Assembly (NCBI RefSeq): GCF_019753045.1
Contig: NZ_JAIELN010000002.1
Coordinates: 62,001-126,000 of the forward strand
DNA length: 64,000 nucleotides
DNA from: Hyphomicrobium sp.
GTDB lineage: Bacteria; Pseudomonadota; Alphaproteobacteria; Rhizobiales; Hyphomicrobiaceae
Direction of reading: 5' to 3'
The position numbers were made by a program, and so were the translations under genes. Shown piece by piece: positions 43,831-53,035 of this stretch; positions within the stretch are counted from its first letter, which is position 1, and the number at the start of each line of letters is the position of its first letter. The notes beneath the pieces are model-generated. The model ran no database searches. It saw nothing but the letters and a program-made list of their open reading frames with translations, and was not told where the DNA came from.

Positions 43831-46800
43831 TTATTCCGCGGCTGTTGGTGCCAAGTGGCTATGTGATCCGGCCGTCGTTGCGACTGGCGCGATGATTTCG
43901 CCAGTATGCTTGAGAGGTTTGTTGCCGCTGAGTTTTCGCAAGATCACGTAGAAGACCGGCGTCAGGAAAATGCCGAATAGCGTGACGCCGATCATTCCCG
44001 AGAAAACGGCGATGCCCATGGCTTGCCGCATCTCGGCGCCGGCGCCGATCGACGTGACGAGGGGAACGACACCCATGATGAACGCCATCGACGTCATCAG
44101 GATCGGCCGGAGACGCAACCGGCTCGCTTCGATTGCCGCCTGCACCGGATTACGGCCCGCGAGTTCAAGCTCGCGCGCAAACTCGACGATCAGAATGGCA
44201 TTCTTTGCAGACAACCCGACAAGAACGATCAAACCGATCTGTGTGAAGACGTTGTTGTCGCCATGCGAGAGATACACGCCCGTAATGGCGGCGAGCAGGC
44301 CCATCGGCACGATCATGATGATCGAGAGCGGGAGAACGAGACTTTCGTACTGCGCTGCGAGCACGAGGAACACGAGGAAGATCGACAGCGGGAATACCCA
44401 AACGCCGGAATTGCCCGCAAGGATCTCCTGGTACGTTAACTCGGTCCATTCGAAGCCTATGCCCTTCGGCAAGACTTGCGCTGCTATGCGTTCAACCGCT
44501 GCCTTTGCTTGTCCGGACGAGTATCCGGGCGCTGCGCCGCCGTTGACGTCGGCGGTCAGGAAGCCGTTGTAGCGCATGGCGCGCTCGGGCCCCGAGACCT
44601 GCTTCACGTTGAGCAGCGCCGAAAGCTGGATCATGGCGCCGGTGTTGGACCGAACCTTCAACTGTCCGATATCCTCGGGACGCGCACGATACTTCGCATC
44701 GGCCTGAACGCGGACAGAGTACGTCCGGCCGAATTTATTGAAGTCGTTGACGTAGAGCGAACCGAGATAGATTTGCATCGTCGCGAAAACGTCGGTCACC
44801 GCGACACCGAGCTGACGTGCCTTCGTCCGGTCGATCGCAGCGAAAAGCTGCGGCACGTTCACCTGATATGAGGTGAAAACACCGGCAAGCTCGGGCGCCT
44901 TGCTGAGTGCGCCCGTGAATGAGTTCATTGCATCGCTCAAGGCGTCATAGCCAAGACCGGCCCGATCCTCGACCTGCAGTTTGAAGCCGCCGATCGTGCC
45001 GAGACCCTGGACGGGCGGCGGTGGAAACATCACGATGAATGCGTCCTTGATGCCCGCGAATTGCCGATTGAGGTTCATCGCGATCGCTGGACCGCTGAGA
45101 TCCGGCGAGCGACGGTCTTCAAACGACTTCAAACCGGCGAAGACGATTCCGGAATTGGAGCTGTTGGTGAAACCGTTGATCGACAAGCCCGGAAACTGCA
45201 CGGCGTTCTCGACACCAGGCGTCTTGAGCATGATGTCGCCCATTTGCCGAATGACCTCTTCGGTGCGGTCGAGCGTGGCGCCGTCCGGAAGCTGCGCAAA
45301 ACCGACAAGATATTGCTTGTCTTGGCCGGGCACGAAGCCGCCGGGAACAGCCTTGAACATCGCGCCGGCCGCTCCGATCAGAACCAGATAAATGAGAAAC
45401 GCCGCTGCCTTGTGCGATAGGATGCGTTTGACGCCGCCGCTGTAGGCGTTCGAACCCCTGGTGAACGCGCGGTTGAAGCCGCGGAAGAACCAGCCGAACG
45501 CAAAGTCCATACCCCGCGTCAGCCAATCCTTCGGCGCGTCATGACCTTTCAACAGAACTGCGGCGAGCGCGGGTGACAGCGTCAGCGAGTTGATCGCCGA
45601 TATCACGGTCGAAATCGCGATCGTCAGCGCGAACTGCTTGTAGAACTGGCCCGTCAGTCCGGTGATGAGCGCGAGGGGAACGAAGACCGCGACCAGAACG
45701 AGCGCGATGGCGATGATCGGACCGGAAACTTCGCGCATGGCTTGAATCGTTGCCTCGCGCGGATGCAAGCCGTTCTCGATGTTGCGCTCGACGTTTTCGA
45801 CGACGACGATCGCGTCGTCGACCACGATGCCGATCGCGAGCACGAGTCCGAACAGCGTCAGCGCGTTGATTGAGAATCCGAAGACATGCATCACCGCGAA
45901 CGTGCCGATGATCGAAACGGGAACCGCAATCAGCGGAATGATCGACGCGCGCCACGTTTGCAGGAAGACAATAACGACGAGCACGACCAGCGCCACGGCT
46001 TCGAGAAGCGTGTGAATGACCGCCTCGATCGAAGCACGCACGAACTGCGTCGGGTCGTAGACGATGCTGTAATCGACGCCTTCGGGCATGTACTGCTTGA
46101 GTTCTGCCATCGTCGCGCGGACGTTGTCTGAGATCTCAATCGCGTTCGACCCGGGAGCCTGGAAGATCGGGATCGCGACGGCCTGCTTGTTGTTGAGCAG
46201 CGAACGCAGCGAATAGTCGGCCGCGCCGAGTTCGATGCGCGCGACATCGCGCAAGCGCGTGACCTGATTGTTCGCGCCGGCCTTGACGACGATGTCGCCG
46301 AATTCTTCTTCGCTCGCGAGGCGGCCTTGCGCGTTGACCGACAGCTGGAAATCGAGATTCGGAAGTGAGGGAGATGATCCGACAACGCCGACGGCGGCCT
46401 GCACGTTTTCAGCGCGAACTGCGTTGACGATGTCGTTTGCCGAAAGTCCGAGTTCCGCCGCCTTTGCCGGATCGACCCAGACTCGCATCGAATAGTCGCC
46501 TGATCCGAAGATCTGCACGTCGCCGACACCGTTGATGCGCGCAAGCCGGTCCTTGACGTTGATCACCGCGTAATTGCGCAGGTACGTCATGTCATAGCGG
46601 TCGTTCGGCGATAGCAAGTGCACGACCATCGTCAGGTCGGGCGAACTTTTGACCGTCGTGATGCCGAGCGCGCGCACATCTTCGGGCAAACGCGGCTCGG
46701 CCTGAGAGACGCGATTTTGAACGAGCTGCTGGGCCTTGTCCGGATCGGTGCCGAGCCGGAACGTGACGGTGAGCGTCATCAAACCATCGGTCGTCGCCTG

Positions 46801-47046
46801 GCTGCTCATGTAGAGCATGCCTTCGACGCCGTTGATCTGCTCCTCGATCGGCGTTGCAACCGTTTCGGCGATGACTTTCGGGTTGGCACCCGGGTAGTTC
46901 GCGCGCACGACGACTTGCGGCGGCACGACTTCCGGGTATTCCGAAATCGGCATCGCGGGCAACGCCAACAGGCCGCCCAGGAAAATCAGGGTGGAGAGCA
47001 CGCCCGCGAAAATCGGACGATCGATGAAGAATTTCGAGATGTTCAT
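43831..47046 (-). CDS. RND multidrug efflux permease (HAE1/AcrB family)
   Basis: A 1071-residue inner-membrane transporter beginning 'MNISKFFIDRPIFAGVLS', the usual AcrB/MexB opening. The proton-relay Asp pair is visible in 'AIGIVVDDAIVVVENVERN', and 'FQAPGSNAIEIS' lies in the periplasmic porter region. Twelve transmembrane segments are expected. It would export hydrophobic drugs or solvents with the adaptor encoded 35 bases upstream. No outer-membrane factor (TolC/OprM) gene is nearby. The frame is open much farther upstream through the adaptor gene, but the conserved start is at 47046. Confidence 0.95.
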   Translation of the reverse strand: MNISKFFIDRPIFAGVLSTLIFLGGLLALPAMPISEYPEVVPPQVVVRANYPGANPKVIAETVATPIEEQINGVEGMLYMSSQATTDGLMTLTVTFRLGTDPDKAQQLVQNRVSQAEPRLPEDVRALGITTVKSSPDLTMVVHLLSPNDRYDMTYLRNYAVINVKDRLARINGVGDVQIFGSGDYSMRVWVDPAKAAELGLSANDIVNAVRAENVQAAVGVVGSSPSLPNLDFQLSVNAQGRLASEEEFGDIVVKAGANNQVTRLRDVARIELGAADYSLRSLLNNKQAVAIPIFQAPGSNAIEISDNVRATMAELKQYMPEGVDYSIVYDPTQFVRASIEAVIHTLLEAVALVVLVVIVFLQTWRASIIPLIAVPVSIIGTFAVMHVFGFSINALTLFGLVLAIGIVVDDAIVVVENVERNIENGLHPREATIQAMREVSGPIIAIALVLVAVFVPLALITGLTGQFYKQFALTIAISTVISAINSLTLSPALAAVLLKGHDAPKDWLTRGMDFAFGWFFRGFNRAFTRGSNAYSGGVKRILSHKAAAFLIYLVLIGAAGAMFKAVPGGFVPGQDKQYLVGFAQLPDGATLDRTEEVIRQMGDIMLKTPGVENAVQFPGLSINGFTNSSNSGIVFAGLKSFEDRRSPDLSGPAIAMNLNRQFAGIKDAFIVMFPPPPVQGLGTIGGFKLQVEDRAGLGYDALSDAMNSFTGALSKAPELAGVFTSYQVNVPQLFAAIDRTKARQLGVAVTDVFATMQIYLGSLYVNDFNKFGRTYSVRVQADAKYRARPEDIGQLKVRSNTGAMIQLSALLNVKQVSGPERAMRYNGFLTADVNGGAAPGYSSGQAKAAVERIAAQVLPKGIGFEWTELTYQEILAGNSGVWVFPLSIFLVFLVLAAQYESLVLPLSIIMIVPMGLLAAITGVYLSHGDNNVFTQIGLIVLVGLSAKNAILIVEFARELELAGRNPVQAAIEASRLRLRPILMTSMAFIMGVVPLVTSIGAGAEMRQAMGIAVFSGMIGVTLFGIFLTPVFYVILRKLSGNKPLKHTGEIIAPVATTAGSHSHLAPTAAE

Positions 47047-47081
47047 GTGCGGCTCGCCCTGTTGGCTTCTCGCGTGAATGT

Positions 47082-48290
47082 CTATTGCGGCGTGGCGGGC
47101 GACGGCTTGTCGGCGGCGGCATGTTCCTCCGGCAGCGGACGCCCATTCATCGCGACCGGTTCCGGCGTGACTTGGTCGCCTGGCCTCACATGCTGCAGAC
47201 CGGCGACGATGATGCGGTCGCCAGCCGCAAGGCCGCTCGTGATGATGCGCAGATCGTCGGCCATCGCGCCGAGTTTGACCTCGCGATAGGCGGACTTGTT
47301 GTCCTTGCCGACGACGACCACGTACTTTTTGTCCTGATCGGTGCCGATGGCGCGTTCGGAGATCGCAATGATCGGAGCCGTACGCGGCTTTGCCATCCGC
47401 ACGCGGACGAATTGCCCCGCGATGAGAAGCCCGTCGGTGTTTTCGAAGGTCGCGCGAAGCCGCACTGTGCCGCTCGCCTCGTCGACCTTGTTGTCGATCA
47501 GCTGGAGCGTGCCGCGCCGCCACGGGCCCTCATTCGCAGCGGTCGACATCGACACGGGGATTTGCTCGAGCCGAGCCGTTGCGTTGGCTTCAGGCGAAAG
47601 CGTGGCCAATGCGCGGGAAACGACGTTTTCGTCCGCATTGAAGCTCGCGTAAATGGGATTGACCGATACAATCGTCGTCAGCACCGGTGCGCTGGAGCCG
47701 CCTTCGACGAGATTGCCGACGGTGATCTCGTGCCGGCCCACACGCCCCGAGACCGGCGCACGAACTTCAGTCCACCCGAGATTGAGCTTGGCGGTTTGAA
47801 GTGCGGCCTGCGCGCTCTTCAGGTTGGAGACCGCCGCGTCATAAGCGTTTGCGCGGGTATCGAGCTCTCGTTCCGAAAGCGCGTTGCCGATGATCTGGCG
47901 CGCGCGAGCGACGTCCGCCTTCGTGAATACGACCTGAGCCTGCGCCGCACCGACGAGGCCTTCCAAACGTTCGACTTCGGCAGCGTAGGGCGCCGGGTCG
48001 ATCGTCACCAGCGAGTCGCCCGCTTTCACCAGCGCGCCTTCGCGGAAATGGATGCCGACGATCTGGCCCGCAACACGAGGACGAAGGTCGACACGCTCGA
48101 TCGCTTCGAGCCGGCCGGAGAACTCGTCCCAGGTATCGACCTCTTGCGGCTCGACGGTCGCGACTGAGACGGGTACCGCCGGATGCTCCTGGGCAAGGGC
48201 CACGCCAGCGTGCGCCGTCACAAGTAGTGCCGCGATTGCTGCCGAAGCCAGCAAACCTCTTGAAGACTGGGATGGTGCGTGAAAACTCAT
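47082..48290 (-). CDS. RND efflux periplasmic adaptor (membrane fusion protein)
   Basis: A 402-residue adaptor with a Sec-type signal peptide ending Ala-Leu-Ala-Gln and no lipobox cysteine, so it is probably not lipidated. It then shows the lipoyl-like 'RVAGQIVGIHFREGALVKAGD', an alpha-helical hairpin, and the barrel domain with 'VRAPVSGRVGRHEITVGNLV'. It links the RND permease to an outer-membrane channel. ATG 48290 has GAGGGG six bases upstream. First gene of the efflux operon. Confidence 0.93.
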   Translation of the reverse strand: MSFHAPSQSSRGLLASAAIAALLVTAHAGVALAQEHPAVPVSVATVEPQEVDTWDEFSGRLEAIERVDLRPRVAGQIVGIHFREGALVKAGDSLVTIDPAPYAAEVERLEGLVGAAQAQVVFTKADVARARQIIGNALSERELDTRANAYDAAVSNLKSAQAALQTAKLNLGWTEVRAPVSGRVGRHEITVGNLVEGGSSAPVLTTIVSVNPIYASFNADENVVSRALATLSPEANATARLEQIPVSMSTAANEGPWRRGTLQLIDNKVDEASGTVRLRATFENTDGLLIAGQFVRVRMAKPRTAPIIAISERAIGTDQDKKYVVVVGKDNKSAYREVKLGAMADDLRIITSGLAAGDRIIVAGLQHVRPGDQVTPEPVAMNGRPLPEEHAAADKPSPATPQ

Positions 48291-48661
48291 GGTCAACCCC
48301 TCGGATGTTCGCGCCTGACGCGCGTCGTTTCGCCAGCGATGTCGCCGGCGGGGAGTGTCGGTCGTGTCGCGAAAGTGGGAGAGCGGCGAGCCTTTGGGCG
48401 GCACCGGCCGCGCTACTCGTCGTTAGGAGAAGTTGTCGAGACTGAGCCCTGGCGGCCACCGGTCGCGCAATGTGTCGAACTGACCGGGATTTTCCGCAGT
48501 GTCTCCTTCGCGCCGCGATTGGTACCCACAAGCAGATACAACAAACGGAACATGACGCTCGTCGGCCGTATCATCGGAGGTTCGGCTCGAAACCCATCCC
48601 GCAAATCCCTTGAGGACCGCAGTCGCGCTACTGAAGGAGCTTTTCATCATGCGCAGCTTCC

Positions 48662-48691
48662 CTATATATGTACTGAACGGTACCGATATAG
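48662..48691. promoter_or_regulatory. Palindromic TetR-type operator
   Basis: A 30-bp near-perfect inverted repeat: CTATAT (48662-48667) with ATATAG (48686-48691), and inner GTAC (48670-48673) with GTAC (48680-48683), around a 6-bp centre. It lies between the efflux operon and the divergent TetR gene and overlaps the efflux -10 box, so the regulator would block transcription there. Confidence 0.75.
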
Positions 48692-48712
48692 GGTGGCCAT
48701 CGGGGCTGTCAA
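48685..48712 (-). promoter_or_regulatory. Sigma-70-type promoter of the RND efflux operon
   Basis: On the minus strand TTGACA (48712-48707) is followed after 16 bases by TATATC (48690-48685). The -10 lies inside the palindromic operator, the usual arrangement for TetR repression. Confidence 0.65.
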
Positions 48713-48784
48713 CTGCTATCTGTATCGATGAGTATGAAAATGTATAGGTGTAAGACAGAAAAAACGAACATTAGGAGAGAAGCG

Positions 48785-49384
48785 GTGCAAAAAGGCCGCC
48801 CACGTGAATTCTGTAAGGAGCAAGTGCTCGACAAGGCCCTCCATGTGTTTTGGGAGCGGGGTTACGAGGGAACGTCGCTTTCCGATTTGACGGAGGCGAT
48901 GGGCATTAACCGTCCCAGCCTCTATGCGGCGTTCGGTAACAAGGAGGAGCTCTTTCGTCAGGCTCTCGACCGCTACGCCGAAAAGGGTCCGGGCGCCGTT
49001 TATCGCGAGGCGCTCGCCGAGCCGACCGCGAAAGCCGTGGTCGAGCGCCTGTTGAAATCCTCGGCAGACTGTTTGACTGACCCGGCAAACCCACCGGGTT
49101 GCCTTGCAGTGCAGGGCGCGCTCTCGTGCGGCGACGCTGCTGAATCGATCAAGCAGGAACTCTGCCAGCGCCGGGCGCGGGTAGAACAGGAGCTTCGCTT
49201 GCGTTTCGAACGCGCTAAGGCTGAGGGTGATCTCGGGCGTAAGTCCGAGCCGGAAAGTCTCGCGCGCTACGTCATGACCGTAATGCAGGGCATGTCCGTG
49301 CAAGCGGCCGGCGGAGCATCGCGCGCCGATCTCCACGCTGTCGCCGACATGGCGCTTAGAGGTCTGGCGGCCGCGGAGAGCTAA
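48785..49384 (+). CDS. TetR/AcrR-family repressor
   Basis: A 199-residue regulator starting at GTG 48785 with AGGAG (48773-48777) seven bases upstream. The product begins 'QKGRPREFCKEQVLDKAL' after the initiator, and the helix-turn-helix is around residues 28-48 ('TSLSDLTEAMGINRPSLYAA'). The C-terminal ligand-binding domain is of the TetR_C type. It is divergent from the efflux operon and most likely represses it at the palindrome 48662-48691. Upstream in-frame ATGs (48728 onward) add only non-conserved residues. Confidence 0.9.
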   Translation: MQKGRPREFCKEQVLDKALHVFWERGYEGTSLSDLTEAMGINRPSLYAAFGNKEELFRQALDRYAEKGPGAVYREALAEPTAKAVVERLLKSSADCLTDPANPPGCLAVQGALSCGDAAESIKQELCQRRARVEQELRLRFERAKAEGDLGRKSEPESLARYVMTVMQGMSVQAAGGASRADLHAVADMALRGLAAAES

Positions 49385-49502
49385 TCCGCGGCACGGGGTT
49401 GTCCGCATGCGTGCGGTCCTGTAGCAGGCGTCGCAAACGCTCGGAACCCGAGCATGCTCAAGTCGTTCCCGTGTCTCGCGATCATCTGGTGGAGATTACA
49501 TT

Positions 49503-50843
49503 GTGCAGAGTTCCTCGGTGGCTAACTTGCAAAGCACTGGCGTCGTCAGGAAACTAGGCAGCGGCTTGACTGCGAAAGCCCTCGTCCTCCCGTTCGCTGT
49601 CTTCGCCCTCATGCATCTGCCGATCGGAAGTCGCGCGCACGCAGCCGATGCGAAGTCCTGCGACGGCAATGCGGGCCTCACTTTGCCGAAGGGCTTCTGC
49701 GCCACGATTTTTGCGGACCACGTCGGCGCGCCGCGTCACATGGCCGTCGCGTCCGACGGCACCGTTTATGTCAACAATCGCAACCGCAAACCGTCGCCTG
49801 GCGGCCCACTACTCGCCTTGAAAGACAGCAACGGCGACGGCAACGCCGACATCATCGAACGGTTCGGACCGGCGGACGGCGGCGGAACCGGCATCGCCAT
49901 CTATAAAAACGGCCTCTTCGTAGACCTGGGCGACAAAATCGTTCGCTATGAGCTTGCGCCAGGCGACATTGCACCCAAGGGCAATCCCGAAACGGTCGTG
50001 TCCGATATCCCGGCCAACGGGGACCATAAATCCCGGCCATTCTCGATCGATCCGAAAGGCAACCTCTTCGTCGATCTCGGCTCGGCAACGAATTCCTGCC
50101 AGCAGGACAATCGTGCGGAAGCATCGCCGGGCATCGATCCCTGCGAAGAACTGAAAACGCACGCCGGAATCTGGCGCTTCGACGCAAACAAAACGGGACA
50201 GGTCTTCTCACCTGCAGCGCGGTACGCGACCGGACTTCGCAACGCCGAAGGCATCGACTTCGACGATTCCGGCCGGATCTTCGCGACCCAACACGGCCGC
50301 GATCAGCTCTACGAGAACTGGCCGAAGCTGTATTCCGCGAAACAAGGTGCGGATCAGCCAGCTGAAGTCCTGGTCGAGCTTCAAGAAGGCGGCGACTACG
50401 GCTGGCCCTACTGCTATTACGACGGTATTCAGCAGAAAAACGTTCTTGCGCCCGAGTACGGCGGCGACGGTGGCAAGGCCGTAGGCCGCTGCGCCGAAAA
50501 GCTTCCCCCCGTCGCGGCATTTCCCGGTCATTGGGCGCCGAACGATCTCAAGATCTACAAAGCGGCGGCGTTTCCGGAAACCTATCGCGGCGGCGCTTTC
50601 ATCGCGTTTCACGGTTCCTGGAACCGCTCCGAGGGCCCGCAGGAAGGCTACAATATCGTGTTTCAGCCCCTTGAGGCCGGCAAAGCATCGGGCCCTTACA
50701 CAATCTTTGCTGATGGATTTCGTGACGGAGACCCGAAAGGGGTCGAGCATCGGCCGACAGGACTTGCAGTCGGACCCGACGGCGCGCTTTACGTTGCCGA
50801 CGATGCTGCCGGCCGTATCTGGCGGATTATCTTCAAAGGCTGA
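49503..50843 (+). CDS. PQQ-dependent sugar (sorbosone-type) dehydrogenase
   Basis: A 446-residue exported six-bladed beta-propeller of the glucose/sorbosone dehydrogenase (GSDH) family. It has a hydrophobic signal region around residues 25-48, 'GTVYVNNRNRKPSPGGP', a Ca-binding-like 'DSNGDGNADI', 'PANGDHKSRPFSIDPKGNLF', 'GGDYGWPYCYYD' and 'GSWNRSEGPQ'. It would oxidise an aldose or related compound in the periplasm. The start is GTG 49503; a GGTGGAG sits 9-15 bases upstream. It precedes hpnA by 33 bases on the same strand, so it could share its transcript. Confidence 0.85.
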   Translation: MQSSSVANLQSTGVVRKLGSGLTAKALVLPFAVFALMHLPIGSRAHAADAKSCDGNAGLTLPKGFCATIFADHVGAPRHMAVASDGTVYVNNRNRKPSPGGPLLALKDSNGDGNADIIERFGPADGGGTGIAIYKNGLFVDLGDKIVRYELAPGDIAPKGNPETVVSDIPANGDHKSRPFSIDPKGNLFVDLGSATNSCQQDNRAEASPGIDPCEELKTHAGIWRFDANKTGQVFSPAARYATGLRNAEGIDFDDSGRIFATQHGRDQLYENWPKLYSAKQGADQPAEVLVELQEGGDYGWPYCYYDGIQQKNVLAPEYGGDGGKAVGRCAEKLPPVAAFPGHWAPNDLKIYKAAAFPETYRGGAFIAFHGSWNRSEGPQEGYNIVFQPLEAGKASGPYTIFADGFRDGDPKGVEHRPTGLAVGPDGALYVADDAAGRIWRIIFKG

Positions 50844-50876
50844 CGTGACGTTCGACGTAGCGGGGGCGCGAGCATA

Positions 50877-51878
50877 TTGGCGGCAAAAGACATCGCATTT
50901 CTAACCGGCGCCTCGGGCTTCGTGGGCACGGCGGTCGCGCGTCGCCTCATCGAGGAAGGATTGTCGGTCCGCGCGCTCGTTCGCCGGACCAGCAATCGCG
51001 CGAACCTCTCAGGGCTCGACCTCGAAATCGTTGAAGGCGACATTCGGGACGCCAGCCTCCTGGACAAGGCGGTAAACGGCGCGCGTTACGTTTTTCACGT
51101 CGCGGCGGACTACCGCCTCTGGGCCCCGGACCCGCAAGAGATCATCGCAACCAATACGAACGGCACGCGTGCCGTCATGGCGGCCGCGCTAAAGGCAGGC
51201 GCTGAACGCGTCGTTTACACGTCCAGCGTCGCGACGTTGAGACTAACCGGCGACGGCTCGCCTTCGGATGAGACCATGCCGCTCGATGAAGCGCATGCGA
51301 TCGGCGCCTACAAGAAGAGCAAGGTTCTCGCCGAGCGGCTGGTCGAACGGATGATCGCGGAACAGGCATTGCCGGCCGTCATCGTTAACCCTTCGACACC
51401 GATCGGTCCGCGCGACGTCCGGCCAACGCCGACCGGACGCATCGTCGTCGAGGCGGCGTCGGGCCGAATGCCCGCCTACGTCGAGACGGGCCTAAATCTC
51501 GTACATGTCGATGACGTCGCGAACGGCCACGTTGCTGCCTTGAAGCGCGGGCGAATTGGTGAGCGTTATATTCTGGGGGGACAGGACATGACGCTCGGAG
51601 AAATGCTTGCCGAGATCGCGCGTCTGGCAGGCCGAAGGCCGCCGTCGATCAAACTCCCGCGCCAACTGATCTACCCCATTGCCTATGGCGCGGAAGCCAT
51701 GGCCCGCATCACGGGACGCGAGCCCTTCGCGACCGTCGACGGCCTGCGCATGGCCAAATACAAAATGTTTTTTTCGTCGGCCAAAGCCGAGCGCGAGCTT
51801 GGTTACAGGGCGCGTCCCGCCAGTGACGCCCTGGCGGAAGCGTATCGCTGGTTTCGCGACGCGGGGTATCTGAAGTGA
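50877..51878 (+). CDS. hpnA: Hopanoid-associated NAD-dependent sugar epimerase HpnA
   Basis: A 333-residue extended SDR with the NAD-binding 'GASGFVG' at residues 11-17 and the catalytic 'YKKSK' (Tyr145, Lys149). The start is TTG 50877, with a G-rich stretch upstream as a weak ribosome site. HpnA is the conserved epimerase at the head of hopanoid clusters; its precise sugar substrate is not firmly established. The hpnB GTG start at 51875 overlaps its stop by four bases. Confidence 0.9.
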   Translation: MAAKDIAFLTGASGFVGTAVARRLIEEGLSVRALVRRTSNRANLSGLDLEIVEGDIRDASLLDKAVNGARYVFHVAADYRLWAPDPQEIIATNTNGTRAVMAAALKAGAERVVYTSSVATLRLTGDGSPSDETMPLDEAHAIGAYKKSKVLAERLVERMIAEQALPAVIVNPSTPIGPRDVRPTPTGRIVVEAASGRMPAYVETGLNLVHVDDVANGHVAALKRGRIGERYILGGQDMTLGEMLAEIARLAGRRPPSIKLPRQLIYPIAYGAEAMARITGREPFATVDGLRMAKYKMFFSSAKAERELGYRARPASDALAEAYRWFRDAGYLK

Positions 51879-53035
51879 CCGCGGTCGATCTCATCGCCGC
51901 GATCGGCCTTGTTGCGTGGATTTACCTGCTGGTTCTCAACGGCGGGTTTTGGCTCACCAGCGAGCGGGAGGAGTTCGAGCGCGGAAAATTTCCGGCCCCC
52001 GGCACTTGGCCGCGCGTGACGGCCGTAATTCCAGCGCGCAACGAAGCCGATATGCTTCCCTTGTCGCTCACATCGCTGGTCGCTCAGGACTATCCCGGCG
52101 AATTCTCGATCGTGCTTGTCGATGACCAAAGCACCGACGGCACCGCCGAAATTGCGCGCAAGATCGCTGCGAGCTCGACGAGGGAAGTAACCATTATCGA
52201 CGGCGCACCGCTTCCCGCTGCGTGGACGGGCAAGGTGTGGGCAATGCATCAGGGGATAGCCGCGGCAACGTCATCGAAGGCTCCCGATTATCTCCTCCTG
52301 ACGGACGCCGACATCGGCTACGCGCCGGAAATGCTGACATCGCTGGTGACGAGTTCGCACGCGAACGGCCGCGCAACGACATCGGTGATGGCCAAGCTCA
52401 AATGCGAAAGCTGGGCCGAGCGAGCACTGGTCCCGGCCTTCATTTTCTTCTTTCAGATGCTCTATCCGTTTCGTTGGGTGAACAGCAAAACGGCGTCGAC
52501 CGCGGCGGCGGCGGGCGGCTGCATGTTGGTCGAACGGGCGGCGCTGGAACGCGCTGGCGGCATCGCCGCCATCCGCGGCGCGCTCATCGACGATTGTGCT
52601 CTCGGAAAACTGTTGAAAAAGCAGGGCCCGATTTGGCTCGGACTTTCAAACGGAGTGACCAGTCTTCGCGTTTATCCTGCGTTTGACGATATTCGCCGGA
52701 TGGTTGCGCGATCGGCGTATGCCCAACTGCACTATTCGCCCGTGCTACTGCTCGGAACAGTCGTTGGGATGGGCCTTATTTACTTGGCGCCGCTCGCATT
52801 TGCCGTGTTTTCGAACTATCCGGCGAACGTGATCGGAGCCGCAACATACGCGTTGATGGTTATCGCCTTTCAACCGACGTTGCGCTTTTACAACCGTTCT
52901 CCACTTTGGGGCCTTGCGCTACCAGTTATCGCGACGGCCTATGTGGGTTTCACGCTAGATTCGGCGTATCAGCATATGCGCGGTCGTGGAGGTCTTTGGA
53001 AGGGCCGGGTTCAGGCCGAAGTAGGAAGGCAATGA
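51875..53035 (+). CDS. hpnB: Hopene-associated glycosyltransferase HpnB
   Basis: A 386-residue membrane-anchored family 2 glycosyltransferase, starting at GTG 51875. An N-terminal membrane segment is followed by the GT2 domain ('TAVIPARNEADMLPLSLTSL', 'VDDQSTDGT', and the metal-binding 'LLTDADIGY') and C-terminal hydrophobic segments. It is assigned as HpnB by order hpnA-B-C. Its role in hopanoid head-group formation is inferred for the family. The stop overlaps hpnC by four bases. Confidence 0.91.
   Translation: MTAVDLIAAIGLVAWIYLLVLNGGFWLTSEREEFERGKFPAPGTWPRVTAVIPARNEADMLPLSLTSLVAQDYPGEFSIVLVDDQSTDGTAEIARKIAASSTREVTIIDGAPLPAAWTGKVWAMHQGIAAATSSKAPDYLLLTDADIGYAPEMLTSLVTSSHANGRATTSVMAKLKCESWAERALVPAFIFFFQMLYPFRWVNSKTASTAAAAGGCMLVERAALERAGGIAAIRGALIDDCALGKLLKKQGPIWLGLSNGVTSLRVYPAFDDIRRMVARSAYAQLHYSPVLLLGTVVGMGLIYLAPLAFAVFSNYPANVIGAATYALMVIAFQPTLRFYNRSPLWGLALPVIATAYVGFTLDSAYQHMRGRGGLWKGRVQAEVGRQ

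Larger units (their letters stand above)
48291..48784. other. Divergent gap between RND adaptor and TetR gene with long efflux leader
   Basis: This 494-bp gap holds the efflux promoter and operator (48662-48712). If that promoter is used, the efflux mRNA has a leader of nearly 390 bases. Minus-strand ORFs inside it (63 and 75 codons) show no recognisable product and no supporting ribosome site. No RNA structure is claimed. Confidence 0.5.

Noticed and set aside
48413-48650. Short minus-strand ORFs in the efflux leader as possible leader peptides
   Set aside because: No ribosome site or recognisable sequence; they can arise by chance in a GC-rich leader.
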